Part shown: positions 1-6,164 of the stretch, in pieces
Layout: each line of letters opens with the position of its first letter
Position numbering within the stretch: position 1 is the first letter of the stretch
Assembly (NCBI GenBank): GCA_003241595.1
Contig: QFOU01000063.1
Span: 1 to 7,125 of the forward strand
Source: Pseudomonas fluorescens
Lineage (GTDB): Bacteria > Pseudomonadota > Alphaproteobacteria > UBA2136 > UBA6156
DNA: 7,125 nt
Direction: 5' to 3'
Notes under the pieces: generated by a model
Told to the model about the DNA's origin: nothing
The model's database searches: none
The model's input: only the letters and a program-made list of their open reading frames with translations
Position numbers and translations under genes: made by a program

Positions 1-2
1 CG

Positions 3-1451
3 TTCACCTACCGCGATCTCGTCGCGCGCAGCATCCTCCTCGCCGGTGTCCTCAAACGCCTGCAATTTGTCGGTACCGGTGCCAACGTCGGTATCCTGCT
101 GCCCAACGCCAACGCCGCCGCCGCCACGTTCTTCGCGGTACAGGCCGCCCACGGCGTACCGGCCATGCTCAACTTCACGGCGGGTAACGAGAACGTTCTC
201 TCCGCCTGTAAAACCGCCACCATCCAACACGTGCTTACGTCACGCGCGTTCGTCGAGAAAGGTAAACTGGAAAACCTCATCGCCCACCTCGAACAGAACG
301 GCCTCAACATCGTCTATCTGGAAGACGTGCGCGCCCATATCGGCCTGTTCGACAAACTCAAGCTGCTCGCCGCCATGCGCTGCCCGCGCAGCTTCTATAA
401 AGAGCTGCCGAACGAGTACAAAGGCCCCGCCGCCCTACTGTTTACATCAGGGTCAGAAGGCAAACCGAAGGGCGTGGTTCTCAGCCACATCAACTTCAAT
501 GCCAACGTCGCACAGGCAACGGCAGTGGTCGATTTCAACCCTACCGATACCCTCATCAACGCGCTGCCGATGTTCCACTCGTTCGGTCTCACCGGCGGCA
601 CCCTGCTGCCCATCCTGCGCGGCGTGCCCACATTCCTCTACCCCTCTCCGCTGCACTACCGCATCGTGCCAGAGGTGGTTTATAACTTTAACGCCACCAT
701 CATGTTCGGCACCGATACCTTCCTCACCGGCTATGCCCGCTACGCCAACCCGTACGACTTCTACCGCATGCGCTACGTATTTGCGGGTGCCGAAAAGGTC
801 CGCTCCGAAACTCGCAAAACATGGTTCGAAAAATTCGGCATCCGTATTCTCGAAGGCTACGGCGCCACCGAAACCTCACCCGTGCTCTCGCTCAATACCC
901 CCATGGCCTACAAACTCGGCTCCGTCGGCAAACTTTTGCCGGGCATGGAATATAAGCTCGATAAGGTCGATGGCATCGAAGAGGGCGGCAACCTCGTCGT
1001 GAAAGGCCCCAACGTCATGCTCGGCTACCTGCGCGCCGAAAATCCAGGCAAACTGGAAGCCCCCAAAGGCGGCTGGTACGAAACCGGCGATATGGTAACG
1101 GTCGACGACTTCCGCTTCATCACCATCCAGGGCCGCCTCAAACGCTTCGCCAAGATCGGCGGTGAAATGGTCTCATTAGCCGCTGCCGAAGCCATGGCCT
1201 CCGCCTGCTGGCCCGACAGCCAGCACGCCGTGGTCGCCCTACCGGATGATCGCAAAGGGGAACAGCTCATCCTATTCACCACCGAAAGCAAGGCCACCAA
1301 GGATGCGCTCCGCCAATACTCTCGCAAACACGGCGGTGCGGAATTAGCCCTCCCCCGCCATCTGTTCGTGGTGGATAAACTCCCCACCTTCGCCACCGGT
1401 AAGACCGACTACCCCACCCTTACCGAACACGCCAAGGAGCGCACTAAATAA
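3..1451 (+). CDS. aas: Acyl-ACP synthetase / acylglycerophosphoethanolamine acyltransferase-type AMP-binding protein, 3' part
   Basis: The frame is open from base 3 with no start in view, so the gene begins before the window; the visible part is 482 residues. It is an ANL-superfamily adenylating domain. The phosphate-binding loop LLFTSGSEGKPKGVVLSH lies near base 438, followed by EGYGATETSP near 853, YETGD near 1077 and GRLKRFAKIGGEMVS near 1131. The C-terminal LPTFATGKTDY near 1380 carries the catalytic lysine. The early stretch VPAMLNFTAG and the RLKRFAKIGGEMVSL segment resemble the C-terminal half of Aas, which activates fatty acids onto ACP and reacylates lysophosphatidylethanolamine at the inner membrane. 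The acyltransferase half, if present, is outside the window. A stand-alone long-chain acyl-CoA/ACP ligase is the alternative. The in-frame ATG at 165 is internal to the domain and is not the real start. The stop is followed at once by a strong hairpin terminator. Confidence 0.85.
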   Translation, partial: FTYRDLVARSILLAGVLKRLQFVGTGANVGILLPNANAAAATFFAVQAAHGVPAMLNFTAGNENVLSACKTATIQHVLTSRAFVEKGKLENLIAHLEQNGLNIVYLEDVRAHIGLFDKLKLLAAMRCPRSFYKELPNEYKGPAALLFTSGSEGKPKGVVLSHINFNANVAQATAVVDFNPTDTLINALPMFHSFGLTGGTLLPILRGVPTFLYPSPLHYRIVPEVVYNFNATIMFGTDTFLTGYARYANPYDFYRMRYVFAGAEKVRSETRKTWFEKFGIRILEGYGATETSPVLSLNTPMAYKLGSVGKLLPGMEYKLDKVDGIEEGGNLVVKGPNVMLGYLRAENPGKLEAPKGGWYETGDMVTVDDFRFITIQGRLKRFAKIGGEMVSLAAAEAMASACWPDSQHAVVALPDDRKGEQLILFTTESKATKDALRQYSRKHGGAELALPRHLFVVDKLPTFATGKTDYPTLTEHAKERTK

Positions 1452-1459
1452 CACCCAAC

Positions 1460-1489
1460 AAAAAGCCCCGGCCAAAACCGGGGCTTTTT
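1460..1489. terminator. Bidirectional rho-independent terminator between the aas-like gene and the alcohol dehydrogenase gene
   Basis: A perfect 12-bp stem, AAAAAGCCCCGG (1460-1471) with CCGGGGCTTTTT (1478-1489), closes on a 6-base loop. The A-tract and T-tract flank the GC core on both sides, so it should stop transcription from both convergent genes. It starts 8 bases after the plus-strand stop codon and 10 bases beyond the minus-strand stop codon. Confidence 0.93.
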
Positions 1490-1499
1490 GTTTAACGTT

Positions 1500-2552
1500 T
1501 TACAGAGTGCTCATATCAATCACAAATCGGTAACGAACGTCACCTTTGATCGTCCGCTCATAAGCTTCATTGATCTGGTCTACACCAATCACCTCAACCT
1601 CGCTCACAATGTTGTGCTTGCCGCAGAAGTCGAGCATCTCTTGGGTTTCTTTCAAACCACCAATCACCGAACCCGCCATGCTCTTCCGGCCCATGATCAT
1701 CGCTCCAGTGTTCACCGCCTCAACCGGATTGATCGCACCCACCACAACCAGAGTCGCATCACGCTTCAGCAGGTTAATGTACGGGTTCACATCATGGCTC
1801 ACCGGAATGGTGCTGATGATCAGGTCAAAGCTGTTGGCAGCTTCGGCCATGGCACCGGCATCTTTGGAGATAAGCACACCATCGGCACCCAGCTTACGGG
1901 CATCATCACCCTTGCTGGGAGAGGTCGTGATCATCACCACCTCACATCCCATGGCATGCGCCAGCTTCACACCCATGTGGCCCAAACCACCTAAACCGAC
2001 GATACCCACTTTCATCCCCGGCCCGGCCTTCCAGTGGCGCAACGGGGAGTACATGGTAATACCCGCACACAGTAGGGGCGCGGCACCGCGCATGTCCAAA
2101 TTATCCGGTACACGCACCACAAAGCGCTCATCTACTACAATGTGGTCGCTGTAACCACCTTGCTTCAGGCCACCATATTTTACGTCTTCACAGTTATAGG
2201 TGCCTACCATCCCTTTTTCGCAGTAATTCTCAAGGTCATCCTTACAGCTGGCACAGGTGCGGCAGCTATCTACCAAGCAGCCAACCCCCACGGTATCACC
2301 AACTTTAAACTTAGAAACCTTGGCACCCACGGCCTTCACCTTACCGATGATCTCATGCCCCGGCACCATCGGGTATAGGGCCGGCCCCCACTCGCTGCGG
2401 GCTTGGTGGATATCACTGTGACAAATGCCGGAGAAAACAATATCAAGGCTCACGTCATTATCACCTACCGCCCGACGCTCGAACTCAAACGGCACCAACG
2501 GCGTTTTGGCATCAAGCGCTGCATAACCTCTGGCAGGAGTAGATTGGCTCAT
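1500..2552 (-). CDS. Zinc-dependent NAD(P)-linked alcohol dehydrogenase / aldehyde reductase (YahK/CAD-like MDR family)
   Basis: A 350-residue cytosolic medium-chain dehydrogenase that should interconvert aldehydes and primary alcohols. Catalytic-zinc ligands are visible as C44 in GICHSD, H66-E67 in VPGHE and C162 in LLCAG. The structural zinc site is C97, C100, C103 and C111. The Rossmann motif GLGGLGHMG is at about 186-194. The segment after the second strand reads ITTSPSK, with no acidic residue, which in this family favours NADPH; that preference is inferred. Length and motifs are close to E. coli YahK (349 residues). The start at 2552 (MSQSTPARGY) was chosen because family similarity begins there. 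The in-frame ATG at 2624 would add 24 unrelated, basic residues. The upstream region has only a weak AAAGA-type ribosome site and a CATAAT -10-like element at 2569-2574. The gene ends at the shared terminator and appears monocistronic. The physiological substrate cannot be told from sequence. Confidence 0.92.
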   Translation of the reverse strand: MSQSTPARGYAALDAKTPLVPFEFERRAVGDNDVSLDIVFSGICHSDIHQARSEWGPALYPMVPGHEIIGKVKAVGAKVSKFKVGDTVGVGCLVDSCRTCASCKDDLENYCEKGMVGTYNCEDVKYGGLKQGGYSDHIVVDERFVVRVPDNLDMRGAAPLLCAGITMYSPLRHWKAGPGMKVGIVGLGGLGHMGVKLAHAMGCEVVMITTSPSKGDDARKLGADGVLISKDAGAMAEAANSFDLIISTIPVSHDVNPYINLLKRDATLVVVGAINPVEAVNTGAMIMGRKSMAGSVIGGLKETQEMLDFCGKHNIVSEVEVIGVDQINEAYERTIKGDVRYRFVIDMSTL

Positions 2553-2663
2553 CTCATTATCTTTCTTTATTATGGGAATTCCGAACAACCACGCCAAACT
2601 ACGCCGAAAGTTCCGTCTCCTCAACCCCCGCCTCGCTTATTCGCACTCTTGGTAAAAAAGAGA

Positions 2664-2691
2664 TTGCCAAACCCCCAGATTTTGCTATGTT
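2664..2691 (+). promoter_or_regulatory. Sigma-70 type promoter of tRNA-Phe
   Basis: TTGCCA (2664-2669) and TATGTT (2686-2691) are separated by 16 bp and lie 53 bp upstream of the mature tRNA. The bases after the -10 element (GCCGCCGC) are a GC-rich discriminator, as is common at stable-RNA promoters under stringent control. The call rests on the match and on the position; no start site is measured. Confidence 0.55.
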
Positions 2692-2744
2692 GCCGCCGCT
2701 GCACAAGCAAATGGAGTCTCTCAACAAGTCTCCCGCGCATGGGT

Positions 2745-2820
2745 GGTCAGGTAGCTCAGTCGGTAGAGCAAAGGACTGAAAATCCTTGTGTCGTCAGTTC
2801 GATTCTGACCCTGACCACCA
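2745..2820 (+). tRNA. tRNA-Phe (anticodon GAA)
   Basis: A 76-nt complete cloverleaf. The acceptor stem GGTCAGG (2745-2751) pairs fully with CCTGACC (2810-2816). The D stem is GCTC/GAGC with an AGTCGGTA loop. The anticodon stem AAGGA/TCCTT encloses the loop CTGAAAA, with anticodon GAA at 2778-2780. The T stem GTCAG/CTGAC holds the loop TTCGATT. The discriminator A is at 2817 and CCA (2818-2820) is encoded. A run of six T follows directly (2821-2826) and may help end transcription, although no separate hairpin is present. All stems are perfect, so the gene looks functional. Confidence 0.97.
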
Positions 2821-2857
2821 TTTTTTATTCCCTTCCCCGCGAAATATGCATGGTTTC

Positions 2858-2882
2858 GGAACATTCTCCGCTCCGCCCCGTT
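2858..2882 (+). promoter_or_regulatory. EcfG/SigT-type general stress response promoter
   Basis: GGAAC (2858-2862) and CGTT (2879-2882) are separated by exactly 16 bp, matching the alphaproteobacterial general stress sigma factor consensus GGAAC-N16/17-CGTT. A start about 6-7 bases on, near 2888, gives a leader of about 25 nt that contains the AGGAAGGA ribosome site of the next gene. Both elements are perfect, the spacing is right and the gene start is correctly placed, so a chance match is unlikely but not excluded. Confidence 0.7.
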
Positions 2883-2913
2883 GTCTGGCAGTCAACAGGA
2901 AGGAAAACCATCC

Positions 2914-3165
2914 ATGAAAACACCCGTGATTATCGTTGCCATCATCGTAGGTCTTATCGCAGCCTATGTGGGCTATAGCTACATGAACCACGAACGCACG
3001 GCGGGCGAACGCCTCGACGGCACCGTGAACGAGCTGAGCCAGGGTAACCTTGGCGAAGCCGTCGACGAAGCCAGCAGCCGCACCAATGGCGAAAAGATTC
3101 AGGACGACCTGAACGACGCCAAGGACGCCATCACACCGGCTCCGGCACCTGCTTCCGCCCAATAA
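2914..3165 (+). CDS. Small single-pass membrane protein with a duplicated R-T-x-G-E motif, probable stress-regulated
   Basis: An 83-residue protein of unknown function. Residues 4-23 form one hydrophobic helix (PVIIVAIIVGLIAAYVGYSY) that should anchor it in the inner membrane or act as an uncleaved signal. The rest is a polar acidic segment ending in an Ala/Pro-rich tail (PAPAPASAQ). Two related blocks, RTAGERLDGTVNEL (28-41) and RTNGEKIQDDLNDA (56-69), recur 28 residues apart, suggesting an internal duplication; both look helical. The ATG at 2914 was chosen for its strong ribosome site AGGAAGG (2897-2903). A TTG at 2881 in the same frame would overlap the promoter -10 element. The gene has its own EcfG-type promoter and terminator, so it is monocistronic and probably made under general stress. 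No enzymatic motif is seen. I recall similar small proteins in alphaproteobacteria but cannot name a family. Confidence 0.8.
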   Translation: MKTPVIIVAIIVGLIAAYVGYSYMNHERTAGERLDGTVNELSQGNLGEAVDEASSRTNGEKIQDDLNDAKDAITPAPAPASAQ

Positions 3166-3183
3166 GCACGTGCAGTTCAACAC

Positions 3184-3211
3184 AACCGCCCCCTCACGGG
3201 CGGTTTTTTTT
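3184..3211 (+). terminator. Rho-independent terminator of the small membrane-protein gene
   Basis: Stem AACCGCCC (3184-3191) pairs with GGGCGGTT (3198-3205) across the loop CCTCAC, followed by a run of eight T (3204-3211). It lies 18 bases after the stop codon. Confidence 0.93.
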
Positions 3212-3230
3212 ATGTCAAAATGTCAAACGA

Positions 3231-3272
3231 TTGATATCTGTCAAAAAGCACTCCGCCTATTTGTCCTAGCCT
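3231..3272 (+). promoter_or_regulatory. Fnr-type box and -10 element in front of ompW
   Basis: TTGAT-ATCT-GTCAA (3231-3244) matches 9 of 10 fixed positions of the Fnr consensus TTGAT-N4-ATCAA. TAGCCT (3267-3272) starts 29.5 bp from the box centre, the spacing of a class II activator promoter with the box at -41.5. That would place the start near 3279 and give a 20-nt leader that contains AAGGA (3284-3288). The -10 element keeps only the T, A and final T of TATAAT, as expected for an activator-dependent promoter. E. coli ompW is also Fnr-controlled, which supports the reading. Confidence 0.65.
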
Positions 3273-3298
3273 AAGGCCACAACAAGGACATATCTCCC

Positions 3299-3937
3299 AT
3301 GAAAACACTCCCCCTCACCGGCCTTGCCGCCGCCCTCCTCCTCACCACCACACTCACTGTTCATGCCGCCGATACCGCCGAAGGCAAATGGCTCGTCCGC
3401 GGCCGTGTCGTTCAAGTGAATCCGGCAAACGATGGCGGCATCACCAACACCAGCATCGGTGGTAAACCCAAAGGCGATACCGATACCGTGCCGGAGGTCG
3501 ACCTCACCTACTTCGTTACCCCCAATATCGGGGTCGAGGTCATTGCCGCCACCACCAAACACGATACCAAGGTCGCCCGCACCGGTGGTAATATCGATCT
3601 CGGCTCGGTGCGCCTGCTGCCTCCCACCGCCACCGTGCAATATCACTTCACCAACGAACAACTCGGTCAGTTCAAACCCTATGTCGGCGCCGGCATCACC
3701 TATGCCCACTTCTACGATGCCGACCATCCTGGCTTCAATTCCGTCAAATACGACGACAGCTTCGGCGTCGCCCTCCAAGCCGGTGTCGATTACAAACTCA
3801 CCGACAACATCTATCTGAATGCGGATATAAAAAAGATCTACGTCAGCACCGATGTCTCTGTAAACAACGGCGCCGTCACCGCCAAAGCCGAGCTCAACCC
3901 CGTGGTCGCCGGTCTCGGTATCGGTTACCGCTTCTAA
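3299..3937 (+). CDS. ompW: OmpW-family outer membrane beta-barrel protein
   Basis: A 212-residue precursor, the same size as E. coli OmpW, predicted to form an eight-stranded barrel with a narrow hydrophobic channel. Residues 1-23 are a signal peptide: a charged start, a Leu/Ala/Thr-rich core, and V-H-A before the probable cleavage at A23/A24. Family hallmarks follow: GKWLVRGRVVQVNP near the mature start, PEVDLTYFVTPNIGVEVIAA, the LPPTATVQYHF block, and PYVGAGITYAHFYD. The protein ends in YRF, with the terminal aromatic residue used by the outer membrane assembly machinery. The start at 3299 has AAGGA 10 bases upstream. The gene stands alone, behind an Fnr-type box and ahead of a bidirectional terminator shared with hemN. 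The substrate is unknown; OmpW proteins have been linked to small hydrophobic molecules and to stress or oxygen changes. Confidence 0.93.
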   Translation: MKTLPLTGLAAALLLTTTLTVHAADTAEGKWLVRGRVVQVNPANDGGITNTSIGGKPKGDTDTVPEVDLTYFVTPNIGVEVIAATTKHDTKVARTGGNIDLGSVRLLPPTATVQYHFTNEQLGQFKPYVGAGITYAHFYDADHPGFNSVKYDDSFGVALQAGVDYKLTDNIYLNADIKKIYVSTDVSVNNGAVTAKAELNPVVAGLGIGYRF

Positions 3938-3951
3938 CCGCCACCGCATCT

Positions 3952-3978
3952 AAAAAGGAGCCAACCGGCTCCTTTTTT
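3952..3978. terminator. Bidirectional terminator between ompW and hemN
   Basis: AAAAAGGAGCC (3952-3962) pairs perfectly with GGCTCCTTTTT (3967-3977) over the four-base loop AACC. It begins 14 bases after the ompW stop. The hemN stop codon (3977-3979 on the minus strand) overlaps the foot of the hairpin, so the same structure ends both convergent transcripts. Confidence 0.92.
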
Positions 3979-5335
3979 AAATCCCCTTCGAATGCCGCCC
4001 ACCAGTCCCCTGCGGCAAATACGCGTCAAAACACGCCGCCACCGCCCGCGCAAAAGGCCGCCCCTTCTCAGTGATCCGCAGGGCATCGCCACGCCACTCG
4101 GCAATCCCATCCACCACCATCCCGCGTAGGGTATGCGGCTGCACCAGCAGGTCATTCAAATCGGGCTGCACCACTCCCATTCCACAGAGCAACTGCTCGA
4201 TAACTCCCCGCCGCGCCACATCATCGGCATTCACCCGAATCCCCCGCGCGATCGGCAACCCCGCACTCTCCATCGCCCGCAAGTAGTCGGCAGGCGCAGT
4301 CACATTCTGCGCATATCCCTGCGGATACTGACTGATGGCACTCGCCCCAAACCCTAACAGTAACGGCGCATCATCGGTGGTATAGCCCATAAAGTTGCGC
4401 TTCAACTCCCCACCCTTCAACGCCTTCGCCATGCTATCCGTCGGCAGGCAAAAATGGTCGATGCCCACCGCCACATACCCCTCATCCAACAAAGCCTCCA
4501 CCGCCGCATTAAACATCGCCAACCGCACATTCGCATCCGGCAGGCCATACTGTTCCAACACCGCTTGATGCTTCTTCATCCACGGCACATGCGCATAGCC
4601 AAATAACGCGATGCGGTCAGGCCGCAACTCCATCACATCCTTCACGGTCTGCCGGATGGTCGTTACCGTCTGCTTCGGCAAACCATACAACAAATCCACA
4701 TTGATATTCTCCACCCCCGCTTCCCGCAGTAGCTTCACCGCCCGCACATTCATGCTCTGTGGCTGCACCCGCCGTATGACCGCCTGCACATCCGGGTTGG
4801 TATCCTGAATCCCCAAACTCGCGCGCGTAAAACCCAACTTGCCCATCAACGCGGGCAACCCCTCCGGCAACTGGCGCGGGTCCATCTCCATCGAAATCTC
4901 CGCCCCCTCCCCAATCTCAAAGCACTCCCGCAACACCACAAACAACCGCTCCAGATCCTGCAACGGCACATAACTCGGCGTGCCCCCACCTAAGTGCAAA
5001 CTTTCTACCTTGATACGCCCACTCAATGCCCCCACACGCCGAATTTCGTCCTCCACTACCCGCACATACTCACCAATCACACCCGCATGGTGCGTTACTT
5101 TCATATTGCACCCGCAATACAAACACAGCGCCTTGCAATACGCCATGTGGAGATAAACCGAAGCAACCGGCTGCCGCGCCATCACGGCTATCTCACGCAA
5201 CCACTCCTCCACACACGCCCCGTCCACACCGGCATGAAAATGCGGCGCGGTCGGATAACTCGTGTAGCGCGGCACAGCCCCGCCATATTTCTCAACTAAA
5301 TCGAAAGGAATTTCGGGCTCTTCAATGCGGATCAT
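3977..5335 (-). CDS. hemN: Oxygen-independent coproporphyrinogen III oxidase (radical SAM)
   Basis: A 452-residue cytosolic enzyme (E. coli HemN has 457) that decarboxylates coproporphyrinogen III to protoporphyrinogen IX without oxygen, using a [4Fe-4S] cluster and S-adenosylmethionine. The N-terminal PRYTSYPTAPHF is typical of true HemN. The cluster cysteines C67, C71 and C74 and the extra C76 form C-x3-C-x2-C-x-C. LGGGTP at 115-120 is the SAM-binding glycine motif. RASLGIQD (171-178) and the C-terminal ITEKGRPFARAVAACFDAYL also match the family. The usual HIPFC before the cluster reads HMAYC here. These features separate it from the HemW look-alikes. It lies 52 bp downstream of the Fnr-like gene on the same strand with no terminator between, so read-through is possible, but a separate Fnr box sits in the gap. 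A weak AGGGTGG lies 4 bases before the ATG and overlaps the proposed -10. Confidence 0.95.
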   Translation of the reverse strand: MIRIEEPEIPFDLVEKYGGAVPRYTSYPTAPHFHAGVDGACVEEWLREIAVMARQPVASVYLHMAYCKALCLYCGCNMKVTHHAGVIGEYVRVVEDEIRRVGALSGRIKVESLHLGGGTPSYVPLQDLERLFVVLRECFEIGEGAEISMEMDPRQLPEGLPALMGKLGFTRASLGIQDTNPDVQAVIRRVQPQSMNVRAVKLLREAGVENINVDLLYGLPKQTVTTIRQTVKDVMELRPDRIALFGYAHVPWMKKHQAVLEQYGLPDANVRLAMFNAAVEALLDEGYVAVGIDHFCLPTDSMAKALKGGELKRNFMGYTTDDAPLLLGFGASAISQYPQGYAQNVTAPADYLRAMESAGLPIARGIRVNADDVARRGVIEQLLCGMGVVQPDLNDLLVQPHTLRGMVVDGIAEWRGDALRITEKGRPFARAVAACFDAYLPQGTGGRHSKGI

Positions 5336-5341
5336 ACCGCC

Positions 5342-5383
5342 ACCCTAAAATCAAAAACGCCCCCGCGCCTTGATCTTGGTCAA
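5342..5383 (-). promoter_or_regulatory. Fnr-type box and -10 element in front of hemN
   Basis: Read on the minus strand, TTGAC-CAAG-ATCAA occupies 5383-5370, 9 of 10 to the Fnr consensus. The centre (5376.5) is exactly 41.5 bp from the A of the hemN ATG at 5335. A TAGGGT element (5347-5342) begins 29.5 bp from the centre, where the -10 of a class II promoter belongs. Taken literally, transcription starts at or next to the initiation codon. The box starts only 4 bases beyond the stop codon of the regulator gene. The -10 match is weak (T, A, last T). Confidence 0.7.
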
Positions 5384-5387
5384 CCTA

Positions 5388-6143
5388 CTACTTACACGGA
5401 TAAGTCCCCGAACACTGTCCACAAGCAAACATCTCCATCCGCGCAATGTCCATCTCCACATGCGGCCCCACCATGGTCATGCCGGTCTCTTGCTTAAGCT
5501 TCGCCAAAGCCCGACTAAACGTCTCCGGCTGCATCCCCAACCGTGCCGCCAGCAACCCTTTATCAAACGGCAGGTTCATCACCACCTTGCCGCTCTCCGG
5601 CGTCCCCGCCAACCGTAACAAAAAGCACCCAATCCGCTGCGGCGCGGTCTGGTGGGCACGGTGCTCCATATCCAAGTGCTCATCTTGCTGCTGACGCAAT
5701 ACAAAACCCAGCACTTTGCGTGCAAAATCCGGAGAACTCTCCAACAACACCCGCAATACGCTATGCGGAATCGCTAGCACACTCACCTCGCCCACCGCCA
5801 CAGCCCGCGTCGTGTGCACGTACGGCGAAGCTAAAGTCTCCAGCCCCACCACATGTCCCTGCCCCAGCACATCCCACACAGCCTCAGCCCCATCCAAGGT
5901 CTCGCGGGTCAGCTTCACCCATCCAGAAAGCACCAACCACACCGTATGCGCCACATCATCCTGATGACACAACACATCGCCCTCGCCATAGGTCTTCTCA
6001 TGGGCCTTGGCCGCAATCTGTCCCAACACTTTCTCATCCATATCAAGAAATAACGGCGCAATCCTCAAGCCATCCATTACGATATTCAAAGTGCCGCCAG
6101 TGGCATCTAAAGCCGTTTGACCAAAATCAAGGTGCGTTTTCAT
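5388..6143 (-). CDS. fnr: Crp/Fnr-family transcription regulator with a C-terminal cysteine motif (probable oxygen sensor)
   Basis: A 251-residue regulator with an N-terminal cyclic-nucleotide-binding-like fold (YGEGDVLCHQDD at 52-63, LVLSGWVKLTRE at 70-81), a long dimer helix around 125-160 and a C-terminal winged helix. The recognition helix contains E207-T-F-S210-R211, the E-x-x-S-R pattern by which FNR reads TTGAT half-sites. No cysteines occur in the first 58 residues, unlike E. coli FNR. Instead the protein ends with C241-x2-C244-x5-C250 and one final lysine, with further cysteines at C59 and C173. Bacillus subtilis Fnr also holds its [4Fe-4S] cluster with C-terminal cysteines, so oxygen sensing is a reasonable inference. 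The start is uncertain. ATG 6143 has GGGAG 12 bases upstream, while ATG 6077 (MDGLRIAPLF, 229 residues) begins where family similarity begins but lacks a ribosome site. Its neighbours hemN and cydP-cydA carry matching boxes. Confidence 0.88.
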   Translation of the reverse strand: MKTHLDFGQTALDATGGTLNIVMDGLRIAPLFLDMDEKVLGQIAAKAHEKTYGEGDVLCHQDDVAHTVWLVLSGWVKLTRETLDGAEAVWDVLGQGHVVGLETLASPYVHTTRAVAVGEVSVLAIPHSVLRVLLESSPDFARKVLGFVLRQQQDEHLDMEHRAHQTAPQRIGCFLLRLAGTPESGKVVMNLPFDKGLLAARLGMQPETFSRALAKLKQETGMTMVGPHVEMDIARMEMFACGQCSGTYPCK

Positions 6144-6157
6144 GCGCGCACTATGCT
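6117..6157 (+). promoter_or_regulatory. Fnr-type box and -10 element of the cydP-cydA operon
   Basis: TTGAC-CAAA-ATCAA (6117-6130) is 9 of 10 to the Fnr consensus and differs from the hemN box by a single base when both are read toward their genes. The -10 candidate TATGCT (6152-6157) starts 28.5 bp from the box centre. The centre (6123.5) is exactly 41.5 bp from the ATG at 6165. The box also lies within codons 5-9 of the divergent regulator gene if that gene starts at 6143, so it could give negative feedback there. Confidence 0.7.
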
Positions 6158-6164
6158 CCCGTCC

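Noticed and set aside
46..1002. A long plus-strand open frame (318 codons) inside the aas-like gene
   Set aside because: Its translation is Ser/Pro/Thr-rich low-complexity, typical of an off-frame reading of GC-rich coding DNA. The overlapping frame has clear ANL motifs.
1488..2154. Plus-strand open frames across the alcohol dehydrogenase gene
   Set aside because: They are antisense to a well-supported minus-strand gene with intact zinc and Rossmann motifs, and show no domain of their own.
2553..2624. A 24-residue N-terminal extension of the alcohol dehydrogenase from ATG 2624
   Set aside because: The extension is basic and unlike family members, and YahK-type enzymes start at the equivalent of ATG 2552.
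2595..2625. A sigma-54-like TGGC...TTG pattern upstream of the alcohol dehydrogenase (minus strand)
   Set aside because: The required GG-N10-GC spacing is not met.
2881..2913. TTG start for the small membrane protein at 2881
   Set aside because: It overlaps the -10 element of the EcfG-type promoter, and ATG 2914 has a strong ribosome site.
3266..3949. A 227-codon antisense open frame covering ompW
   Set aside because: It mirrors the ompW codons and would read through the ompW start region and terminator. The sense strand has a signal peptide and OmpW motifs.
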